The notes beneath the pieces are model-generated. The model did not search any database and was not told where the DNA came from. It saw only the letters and a list, made by a program, of their open reading frames with translations. 64,000 nucleotides of DNA from contig NZ_CP122458.1 in the NCBI RefSeq assembly GCF_032598905.1, positions 3,596,001-3,660,000 on the forward strand, read 5' to 3'. The position numbers were made by a program, and so were the translations under genes. This DNA is from Streptomyces sp. 11x1. Its GTDB lineage: Bacteria > Actinomycetota > Actinomycetes > Streptomycetales > Streptomycetaceae. Positions 1-6,871 of this stretch are shown in pieces. Position 1 is the stretch's first letter. Each line of letters begins with the position of its first letter.

Positions 1-1172
1 ACCGGCTTGCTGGGCTCGATCTGGTTGACCCAGCCGATCACGCCACCGCCGACGTGGACCGCGTCGGCGAAACCGGCCGACTTCAGGACCGCGAGGACTT
101 CCGCACTGCGGACACCCGTCTTGCAGTGCAGGACGATCTTCTTGTCCTGCGGGAGGGCCTCCAGGGCGGTGCCCATGAGGAACTCGTTCTTCGGGATCAG
201 CTTGGCGCCCGGAATGGAGACGATCTCGTACTCGTTGATCTCGCGGACGTCGATGATCTCGATGTTCTCGCCGTCGTCGATCCACTCCTTGAGCTGCTTG
301 GGAGTGATCGTCGAGCCGGCGGCCGCCTCCTGGGCCTCCTCGGAGACGACGCCGCAGAAGGCCTCGTAGTCGATGAGCTCGGTGACGGTGGGGTTCTCGC
401 CGCAGACGGCGCAGTTGGGGTCCTTGCGGACCTTGACCTGGCGGTACTGCATCTCCAGGGCGTCGTAGATCATCAGGCGGCCGACCAGCGGCTCGCCGAT
501 GCCCGCGAGGAGCTTGATGGCCTCGTTGACCTGGATGGAGCCGATGGACGCGCACAGCACGCCCAGGACGCCGCCCTCGGCGCAGGAGGGAACCATGCCG
601 GGCGGCGGGGGTTCCGGGTAGAGGCAGCGGTAGCAGGGGCCGTGCTCGGCCCAGAAGACGGAGGCCTGGCCGTCGAAGCGGTAGATCGAGCCCCACACGT
701 ACGGCTTGTTCAGCAGCACGGCCGCGTCGTTGACCAGGTAGCGGGTCGCGAAGTTGTCCGTCCCGTCGACGATCAGGTCGTACTGGCTGAAGATGTCCAT
801 CACGTTCTCGGCCTCGAGCCGCTCTTCGTGGAGGATCACGTTCACGTACGGGTTGATGCCGAGGACGGAGTCACGGGCGGACTCGGCCTTGGAGCGGCCG
901 ATGTCGGCCTGGCTGTGGATGATCTGGCGCTGCAGGTTCGACTCGTCGACCTCGTCGAACTCCACGATGCCGAGCGTCCCGACGCCCGCCGCGGCCAAGT
1001 ACATCAGCGCCGGCGAGCCCAGGCCGCCGGCGCCTACACAGAGCACCTTGGCGTTCTTCAGCCGCTTCTGCCCGTCCATCCCGACATCGGGGATGATCAG
1101 GTGGCGGGAGTACCTGCGGACCTCGTCTACGGTGAGCTCGGAAGCGGGCTCGACCAGGGGTGGCAGCGACAC
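1..1172 (-). CDS. moeZ: MoeZ: adenylyltransferase/sulfurtransferase (ThiF/MoeB domain + rhodanese), missing only its last residues
   Basis: Activates the C-terminal Gly-Gly of small sulfur-carrier proteins (MoaD/ThiS type) by adenylation and then thiocarboxylates them, for molybdopterin, thiamine, cysteine and some natural-product pathways. The N-terminal ThiF/MoeB domain shows the nucleotide loop GAGGLGSP and two zinc-type CxxC pairs (CYRC near residue 180, CAVC near 255). The C-terminal rhodanese domain has the active-site loop HCKTGVRS near residue 350. The GTG at 1172 is preceded by GGAG and gives MSLPPLVEP. There are 390 full codons before the window edge against about 392 in the family, so only one or two residues and the stop are missing. 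The gene on its upstream side begins the glycan-like cluster on the same strand, 63 bp away. Confidence 0.95.
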   Translation of the reverse strand, partial: MSLPPLVEPASELTVDEVRRYSRHLIIPDVGMDGQKRLKNAKVLCVGAGGLGSPALMYLAAAGVGTLGIVEFDEVDESNLQRQIIHSQADIGRSKAESARDSVLGINPYVNVILHEERLEAENVMDIFSQYDLIVDGTDNFATRYLVNDAAVLLNKPYVWGSIYRFDGQASVFWAEHGPCYRCLYPEPPPPGMVPSCAEGGVLGVLCASIGSIQVNEAIKLLAGIGEPLVGRLMIYDALEMQYRQVKVRKDPNCAVCGENPTVTELIDYEAFCGVVSEEAQEAAAGSTITPKQLKEWIDDGENIEIIDVREINEYEIVSIPGAKLIPKNEFLMGTALEALPQDKKIVLHCKTGVRSAEVLAVLKSAGFADAVHVGGGVIGWVNQIEPSKP

Positions 1173-1235
1173 GGGGACTCCGTTGGTCGGTCAATCACTA
1201 CAGTTGTTCTCCCCGTAACACTGCCACGCCCTTTT

Positions 1236-1985
1236 TCATTCCGAGACACCCGTCCCAATCAGCGAGACGACTTCGTCCCAGTAGCCGGGCATCGTCTCCC
1301 AGGGGTCGATCCTCCCGTGGCGGTCGGTGCGGTCCGTGACGTAGATCGTGGCGGCACCCTGCCAGCGGGCGATCCGCAGCGCCTCGTCGAGGTGGCCGCG
1401 CGGGACGCCGTGGACGAAGTGGCAGAAGCGCTCGGGGGGATGGTCGGCGGTCCATTCGGCCACCTGCGACCACCGGTAGTCGCTCCAGGGGCCGGCGAAG
1501 GTCACCAGTTGGTCGGCGATCTCGACATACCCGGGATGCGGATGGGTGCCATGGCCGAGGACGACGTGGCCGCCGCCGAGGAGGGCACGGAGTGTGGTGA
1601 CCGCGCGGCCGGTCTCGGCGAGGGAGCCGCGCTCGGTGGGACAGCGGTCCAGGAGGAAGCCGTCGACGAGGTACCAGTCGAGATAGCGGCGGGCGTCGGC
1701 GGCGATCTCGGCGAAGGCGCGCGCCCCGAAAGTCATGTCCACCCGGCCGAGGACCTGGACGCCCGCGTTCCGCAACCGTCCGGCGGCCTCCAGACAGTGC
1801 CGGTCGGGACGGGTGCCGGGGCCGTCGGAGACGTCGAGGGCAACCCAGTGCAAGGGGGTGCCGGGGCGGGTGAGTTCGCCCCATTCCAGTGGAGCGACGA
1901 GGGGGTGGGCATAGCCGGGGACGCCGATGCCCTGGCTTAAGCCGGTGCGGGCGATGCCCGAGGGGGCGGGGGTCAGATACGGCAT
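1236..1985 (-). CDS. Spherulation-specific family 4 (spherulin-4-like) protein, predicted TIM barrel
   Basis: A 249-aa protein resembling the spherulin-4 family (PF12138), which is structurally related to GH114-type alpha-galactosaminidase-like TIM barrels. Visible barrel-strand segments include GIGVPGYAHP near residue 19, WYLVDGFLLDRCP near 104 (acidic residues at a typical strand end), GHVVLGHGTHPHPGYVEI in mid-protein and FCHFVHGVP late. No signal peptide or membrane segment is seen, so it is probably cytoplasmic. The start ATG overlaps the 3' end of the epimerase gene by 13 bp, which indicates co-translation. The catalytic activity is not established. By analogy with hydrolase modules in polysaccharide clusters, a glycan-trimming role is possible; that is inference. 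Confidence 0.75.
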   Translation of the reverse strand: MPYLTPAPSGIARTGLSQGIGVPGYAHPLVAPLEWGELTRPGTPLHWVALDVSDGPGTRPDRHCLEAAGRLRNAGVQVLGRVDMTFGARAFAEIAADARRYLDWYLVDGFLLDRCPTERGSLAETGRAVTTLRALLGGGHVVLGHGTHPHPGYVEIADQLVTFAGPWSDYRWSQVAEWTADHPPERFCHFVHGVPRGHLDEALRIARWQGAATIYVTDRTDRHGRIDPWETMPGYWDEVVSLIGTGVSE

Positions 1986-2932
1986 GCCGCCTCCATCCAG
2001 ATGTCGGCGAGGGACTCCTCCAGGTTGATGCGGGGCCGCCAGCCGAGCCGGTCGCGGGCGGTGCGCACATCGGCCTGCTGCCAGCTGCCGCAGCCGTCCG
2101 GGTAGGGGTAGGAGACGGGCACGGTGTGGTCGGGCTCGGGGCGGGGGTGGCCGATGGTCGACCTGAGGGGGTTGGGCGGGGCGTCCAGTTCGTGGAGGGC
2201 TCCCCCGTAGCCGGCGACGCGGGCGAGGACGGCCGCGGCGTCACGGAGGCGCACGGCGCGGCCCGAGCCGATGTTGATCACGCCTTGGGCGGCGGAGAGC
2301 GAGGCGGCGTGGACGGCGCGGGCGACATCGCGTACGTCGACGAAGTCGCGCTGGACGCCGAGGCCGCCGAGTTTGAGTTCGCCGTCGCCGGACTGCATGG
2401 CGCGGCGCATGGCTTCGGCGAGACGGCCGAGCGGGGAGCCGGCGGGCGTGCCGGGGCCGGCGGGTGAGAAGACCCGCAGGACCACGGCGTCCAGGCCGGA
2501 GCCGAGGACGAGTTCGGTGGCGGCGAGCTTGCTCACACCGTAGGGGCCGCCGGGGCGGGGCACGGCGTCCTCGGCGGTGGAGGACCCGGGCTGGCTGGGA
2601 CCGTACTCCGCGCCGCAGCCGAGCTGCACCAGACGTGCCCCGCAGCCGCTGCGGCGCAGGGCCTCGCAGACGGTGGCGACGGCGACGGTGTTGTGCCGGG
2701 TGAGTTCGCGGGCGCCGCCCCGGGTGGCGCCCGCGCAGTTGACGACCACTCCGGGGTGGACGGCGTCCAGGAAGCGGGTGAGCGCGCCGGGGCTGCCGGT
2801 GGCGAGGTCGAACCGTACGTCGGCGTCGTCGCCGCGGCCGAGCGCGGTGAGTTGGACGGCCGGGTCGGCGAGCAGACGTTCGGCGACGAAGCGGCCGAGG
2901 TATCCGTTGGCTCCGATCAGCAGGACCCTCAT
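1973..2932 (-). CDS. NAD(P)-dependent epimerase/dehydratase (extended SDR)
   Basis: A 319-aa Rossmann-fold nucleotide-sugar-type epimerase/dehydratase. The N-terminal dinucleotide loop is GANGYLGR (GxxGxxG), followed by an NCAGATRGG segment and the catalytic pair GPYGVSKLA (YxxxK) near residue 140. A conserved RDFVDVRDVARAV segment and the GVINIGSG motif follow. This architecture fits UDP-sugar epimerases or 4,6-dehydratases acting with a glycosyltransferase, and the neighbouring GT supports that. The substrate cannot be told from the sequence. The ATG at 2932 overlaps the stop of a 15-codon leader ORF (ATGA) that has a much better ribosome-binding site than the epimerase itself. Confidence 0.85.
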   Translation of the reverse strand: MRVLLIGANGYLGRFVAERLLADPAVQLTALGRGDDADVRFDLATGSPGALTRFLDAVHPGVVVNCAGATRGGARELTRHNTVAVATVCEALRRSGCGARLVQLGCGAEYGPSQPGSSTAEDAVPRPGGPYGVSKLAATELVLGSGLDAVVLRVFSPAGPGTPAGSPLGRLAEAMRRAMQSGDGELKLGGLGVQRDFVDVRDVARAVHAASLSAAQGVINIGSGRAVRLRDAAAVLARVAGYGGALHELDAPPNPLRSTIGHPRPEPDHTVPVSYPYPDGCGSWQQADVRTARDRLGWRPRINLEESLADIWMEAACRI

Positions 2933-2976
2933 CGGGCGGCTCCCGGGGCGGGCTCTCCGGTTCGGGTGGTGATCAT
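2929..2976 (-). CDS. Candidate 15-aa leader peptide translationally coupled to the epimerase
   Basis: A 16-codon ORF (MITTRTGEPAPGAAR then TGA) preceded by a near-consensus AAGGAG at 2985-2990 with 8-nt spacing. Its TGA overlaps the ATG of the epimerase gene (ATGA). The epimerase start has no comparable Shine-Dalgarno of its own, so ribosomes finishing this peptide probably reinitiate there. It could be a simple coupling device or an attenuating leader. No homology is claimed. Confidence 0.5.
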   Translation of the reverse strand: MITTRTGEPAPGAAR

Positions 2977-3129
2977 CTGGCGTTCTCCTTATGGGGTGGT
3001 GCCGGGGGTGCTGAGGTGGCCCGCAGTGTCGGCCCCGCGGGAAGGGACGTCCGGGACGGAAGCCCCGTGCGTCGATCGGGCTCGGACTTCGCGTGGCGGT
3101 GTATGGCCGTGGTGCGAAGCCCGAGGGCG
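2933..3129 (-). other. Spacer between membrane-protein gene and epimerase
   Basis: A 197-bp untranslated or leader interval inside the glycan-like group. Apart from the AAGGAG box and the leader ORF near its 3' end, no hairpin or second gene is evident. An internal promoter here is possible but I see no convincing -35/-10 pair. Confidence 0.5.
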
Positions 3130-4374
3130 TCAGGTCGCCCCGGGGGGCAGGGCGTGGGCCGAGGCCCGGGTGAGCGTGCGGGTGGCGTGGACGAGCAGGG
3201 TGAGCGCGACGGCGCCGCACACGAGCGCGGGTACGGCCGCGGGACCCCAGGCGCGGGCGATCGTCTCGACGGGGGCGGCCAGGAAGGAGCAGCCGGGCAG
3301 GTGGCTCGCGAAGACCGTGCCCAGCGCGACCGCCTCGGCCAGCGCGGCTGCGCGGAGGGCGACCACCGGGGCCTGGGAGAAGCCGTGAGCGATGAGGAGA
3401 CGCGCGAGCAGCAGGAGCGCCCCGAGGGCGGCGGCGCCCGCGTACTCGGTGGGCTCGTCCAGGACCGCCCCGCACAGCGCCAGCAGGGCAGCCAGGGCAC
3501 CGAGGTGGAGTGCGGACACACCGAGGATCAGGGGCTTCATGGACTCCGCGAACTCCGCGAGGCCGCGGCTGTTGCTGAGTTTGCGGCGGGCCCGTGCGGA
3601 GAGGAGGTGGGCGCACCAGACGGCGGGAGCGCAGGACAGGGCGAGCGCGAGTACGGGGGCGACGGCCAGGGGCCAGAGGCCGTGGGGCCCGCCTGTGAGT
3701 CCGGCGGTGAGCAGGCCGTCGCCGAGAAGGGCATAGGCGATGAGCCAGCACGTCCAGGTGCGGGTGCGGCCCGCGGTGCCGGACGGTGCGCGCAGTGGAC
3801 CCCGGTCGAGTGCCGCACGGAGGCCGAGCGCCACCGCGAGGGCGCCGAGGGCCGCGGCCACGAGACGGGGTTGGCCGTCGGTGAGCCGCACTCCGGCGAC
3901 GCCCGCCGCGCACAGGGCGCCCGGCAAGAGGGCGAACACGGCCCAGCCACGGCGTGCGCCGGGCGCGCTCGGCACCGGCTCCCGCTCCGTGGGTTCCTCC
4001 CCGTCGCGCGACACACGTGCATACATCTCCTCGGCGAGCGAGAACACGTCGCGGTGCCGGAAGCGGGCTGCCGTTCGGTCGGTCACCCCGTGGGCCTCCA
4101 GCCCGGCGGCGATCTCCAAGGGGTCGACCGCCCGCTCGCAGAGTTCCCGGTGCCGGTGCATCAGGGCCTTCACGGGGTCCACGGCACCGCGCCGGGGAGC
4201 TGACCGGGGTGCGGCCTCGGGCGGGGCAAGGTCGTCGTCCACCCGGAGCGCAGGACCGGGCGGGGCGACGAGGTCCCGCGAGGCCAGGGGGTCGCCCGAA
4301 GTCACGGCCTCCGGCGGGAGCTTCGCATCGCACCCGTCCAGCCCGTCCAGTCCGTCCAGCCGCAGCTCGCTCAT
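3130..4374 (-). CDS. Polytopic membrane protein of the glycan-like cluster (about 8 TM helices)
   Basis: A 414-aa protein. The first ~135 residues are hydrophilic and rich in Asp, Pro and Arg, with a predicted helical stretch around HRHRELCERAVDPLEIAAG. The rest has about eight hydrophobic spans, including AVFALLPGALCAAGVAGV, LVAAALGALAVALGL, WLIAYALLGDGLLTAGL, PLAVAPVLALALS and VPALVCGAVALTLLVHA. The ATG at 4374 overlaps the TGA of the glycosyltransferase gene (ATGA), so the two are translationally coupled. Its position between a PelF-like GT and an epimerase suggests a role in glycan export or membrane anchoring of the GT. It has too few spans and too long an N-terminal soluble part to call it PelG. 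Function otherwise unknown. Confidence 0.75.
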   Translation of the reverse strand: MSELRLDGLDGLDGCDAKLPPEAVTSGDPLASRDLVAPPGPALRVDDDLAPPEAAPRSAPRRGAVDPVKALMHRHRELCERAVDPLEIAAGLEAHGVTDRTAARFRHRDVFSLAEEMYARVSRDGEEPTEREPVPSAPGARRGWAVFALLPGALCAAGVAGVRLTDGQPRLVAAALGALAVALGLRAALDRGPLRAPSGTAGRTRTWTCWLIAYALLGDGLLTAGLTGGPHGLWPLAVAPVLALALSCAPAVWCAHLLSARARRKLSNSRGLAEFAESMKPLILGVSALHLGALAALLALCGAVLDEPTEYAGAAALGALLLLARLLIAHGFSQAPVVALRAAALAEAVALGTVFASHLPGCSFLAAPVETIARAWGPAAVPALVCGAVALTLLVHATRTLTRASAHALPPGAT

Positions 4375-6656
4375 CGCGCCCCCTCCCCCGCGGGCACCGG
4401 CTCCCCGACGGCGGGGACCGACTCCTCGGCGGTGACAGCCGAAGGCTCCTCGACAGCCCGCACCGAGCCCGCAGCCGACGTGGCCGCCGCTGCCGCTGCC
4501 GCTGCCGCCTGAGCCGTGCGCGGGGCCGAACCCGTGGCCGCTGCCGGCTCCGTGGTCGCAGCCGAGGCCGTGGCCGCCGCCGAGGCCGTGGCCGCCGCCG
4601 AGGCCGTGGCCGCCGCCGAGGCCGTGGTCGCCGCCGAGGCCGTGGCCGCCGCCGAGGCCGTGGTCCCAGCAGCCGAAGTCCCGCCCGTCAGCAACGCCGC
4701 GTCCGGCCCCGGCGCCCGGCTCCGCCCAGGCATCCCGTCCCGCCCGGACAGCACGTCCCGGCCCGACGTCGTAGCCCGCACGGGCGAGCCAACCGCCCAC
4801 CGTGGCCTTCCGACGGCACCCCCGCCCGGCCCCACCGCACCGGCGCCCGCCGCCGCGGCCGCCGAAACCCCCGCCCCGCCGGCAACCCCAACGACCCCGG
4901 CGACTCCCGCGACCCCAGCCACTCCCGCACCCCCGAGGCCACCCGCCATCGGGCGGGACTCGGTCCAGCGGCCGGGGACGTGGGACTCGGCAGGGGACCC
5001 GAAGGGCAGTGGTCCACCGGTGTCGTCGAGGACGATCCTGTGCACGGGGGCGTGGGAGACGATCTCCAGGTAGATGCCACGAAATGCCGCGACGTTCTGC
5101 TCCACCGTGAAGAGTTCGAGAGCACGGGCGCGGGCGGCCGCGCCCAGGCGCGCACGGCGCTCGGGTTCACGCAGGAGCGCCACGCACGCTTCGGCGAGCG
5201 CCCGCGGATTGCGCGGGGGGACGACGAGCCCGGTGCCGCCGATGACCTCCACGACCGCCCCCACGTCGGTGGAGACGGTGGGCCGACCGCAGAACATGGT
5301 CTCGACCAGACTGATCGGGAAGCCCTCGACCACACTCGACAGCACGACCACCGCCCCGGCACCGTACGCCTCGGCCAGGTCGGGAACGGCCGGGTCACCG
5401 ATCTCCTCGAAGGAGACGGGGTGGTCGCCAACCGCGTGGACACCGTCCGCCTCGTCGGGGAAGAGCTGCGCGGCGAGGACCTTGCAGTGGCCCAGATAGG
5501 CGGTGGCCTCGGCCCCCGCGGCCGCTCCGACGATCCTGAGCCGCGCCCTCGGCTCGGCCCGCCGGACCTCGGCGAAGGCATGCAGCAGCGAGATCAGGTC
5601 CTTGGCGGGCTCGATGCGGCCCACCCACACCAGCGTGTGGGGGTCCGCGCACTCCGGCGACTCGCCCACCTCGGCGAAGCGGGCGGCGTCCATGCCGGGG
5701 TAGACCGTACGGATCTTGGCTCGGTCGGCGCCGCAGCGCTCCTGCCAGCGGCGGGCATGGGTGTTGCCGGGGGTGAGGCAGGCGGCCCGCCGGTACACCT
5801 CCGCCGTCAGCCGCCGGTGGAAGGCCGCGAGGAGCGCGCGTACCGGCGCCTCTCCCGAGGTCCCGAGGTAGTGCGCCCGTAGCGGCACGCCGTACTCGGT
5901 GACCAGGAGCGGCACCCCGTGGAAGTGACGGGCCAACAGTCCGGGCAGCGCGGCCGACCCGCCCGCCGCCGCATGGCACAGGTCGACGGCGCCGAGCCCG
6001 TCGTCCTCGTACCAGTCGAGCGAGAGGGGGCGCAGGGCGCGTTCGAGATGCGAGGCGACCGTCAGCAGATCCGGGACGCGAGCCTCGCGCGCCCCTCGCA
6101 GTGCGCCCGGCGCGCGACAGGCGCGCTCCAGCGTGCGGACGGCGGCCTCGGAACGCAGCGCGCCGACGAGTCCGCCCTCGTCCCGGGCCAGTTCGGCAAG
6201 CCCGTACAGCGCGTTGCCGAAACGGTCCGCCTCAGCACCGGCCGCACCATCGAGACCATCCACGGCGGGACCGTCGAGGCCCTTCGCGACCGCCCCTTCG
6301 AGGACCGTTCCGGTCACACCTCCGATCCCGCCCGCAGTTCCGACCCCGCCCGCTCCGCCGGCTCCCCCCGAACAGACAGCCGCCACCAGCTCCCCGTACG
6401 CCTCAGCGAAGCGCCTTCGCGCGCGTCGGCCATGGACGATCCCGTCGTCCTCGGCCGTCCACAGCGGGGCCGTGCGGACCCGGCGGACCTGTGGCGGCAG
6501 CGGGATCCAGCCCTCGTCCTCCTGCCGCTCGCTCCGGCTGAGCGCGTAGACGTCGAACTCGTGTCGCTCCAGCCCACGTACGAGTCGGTCGCACCAGAGC
6601 CTGGCGTCACCGCTCACATACGGATAGCCACCCTCCGTAAGCAGTCCGATGCGCAC
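4371..6656 (-). CDS. DUF3492 / PelF-like family GT4 glycosyltransferase with long Ala/Gly-rich tail
   Basis: A retaining GT-B glycosyltransferase. It starts MRIGLLTEGGYPYVSGD, the signature of the DUF3492 N-terminal domain found in PelF-type enzymes. The C-terminal GT4 half contains LVWVGRIEPAKD and the EX7E-type motif EGFPISLVE, followed by GRPTVSTDVGAVVEVIGG. The GTG at 6656 is chosen because a GGAG/GGGGGT ribosome-binding region precedes it and the family alignment begins there. From about residue 565 to 761 the protein is low-complexity (GVAGVAGVAG runs, then TASAAA hexapeptide repeats encoded by an 18-bp tandem repeat), absent from ordinary PelF proteins. It is probably cytoplasmic, using a nucleotide sugar to build a glycan. 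Downstream genes are coupled or adjacent on the same strand. Confidence 0.85.
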   Translation of the reverse strand: MRIGLLTEGGYPYVSGDARLWCDRLVRGLERHEFDVYALSRSERQEDEGWIPLPPQVRRVRTAPLWTAEDDGIVHGRRARRRFAEAYGELVAAVCSGGAGGAGGVGTAGGIGGVTGTVLEGAVAKGLDGPAVDGLDGAAGAEADRFGNALYGLAELARDEGGLVGALRSEAAVRTLERACRAPGALRGAREARVPDLLTVASHLERALRPLSLDWYEDDGLGAVDLCHAAAGGSAALPGLLARHFHGVPLLVTEYGVPLRAHYLGTSGEAPVRALLAAFHRRLTAEVYRRAACLTPGNTHARRWQERCGADRAKIRTVYPGMDAARFAEVGESPECADPHTLVWVGRIEPAKDLISLLHAFAEVRRAEPRARLRIVGAAAGAEATAYLGHCKVLAAQLFPDEADGVHAVGDHPVSFEEIGDPAVPDLAEAYGAGAVVVLSSVVEGFPISLVETMFCGRPTVSTDVGAVVEVIGGTGLVVPPRNPRALAEACVALLREPERRARLGAAARARALELFTVEQNVAAFRGIYLEIVSHAPVHRIVLDDTGGPLPFGSPAESHVPGRWTESRPMAGGLGGAGVAGVAGVAGVVGVAGGAGVSAAAAAGAGAVGPGGGAVGRPRWAVGSPVRATTSGRDVLSGRDGMPGRSRAPGPDAALLTGGTSAAGTTASAAATASAATTASAAATASAAATASAAATASAATTEPAAATGSAPRTAQAAAAAAAAATSAAGSVRAVEEPSAVTAEESVPAVGEPVPAGEGAR
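4561..4668 (-). repeat. 18-bp tandem repeat, six units, in the 3' part of the glycosyltransferase gene
   Basis: Six consecutive 18-bp units (plus-strand consensus GCCGAGGCCGTGGYCGCC) differing at one or a few positions. They encode hexapeptide repeats of the TASAAA type in the disordered tail. Multiples of 18 keep the frame, so copy number could vary without breaking the protein. Confidence 0.85.
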
Positions 6657-6834
6657 GCGTGCACCCCCGATCTCCCGTTTGAGGAGCCGCCGTTCGCCCG
6701 GCGGCCCGCAGCGGGACGAACGTATGCGGACAAGGCGGTGGCGCGACGGACGGTTGTCCATCACGCCACCAAAAGGGGTGAACGGTCGTAACTTTCGCTA
6801 GCGGTACGCGTTTTGTCGCGCTAAGAGATCACTT

Positions 6835-6869
6835 GGTCACTCCGCGTCGAACGACGACACGGAGTGACC
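6835..6869 (-). terminator. Hairpin terminator after the DUF3152 gene
   Basis: Arms 6835-6849 and 6855-6869 pair over 15 positions with one C-A mismatch around a 5-nt loop. The hairpin starts 2 bp beyond the stop codon of the DUF3152 gene. It has no U-tract, as is usual in Streptomyces. It separates that operon from the glycosyltransferase promoter region (6657-6834). Confidence 0.75.
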
Positions 6870-6871
6870 CG

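Noticed and set aside
54..1940. A 628-codon plus-strand frame over moeZ and the spherulin gene
   Set aside because: Antisense to clear MoeZ and spherulin-4 sequence; no start signal.
3130..4374. PelG identity for the membrane protein of the glycan-like cluster
   Set aside because: Only about eight predicted spans and a 135-residue soluble N-terminus. PelG is a MATE-like exporter with about twelve spans.
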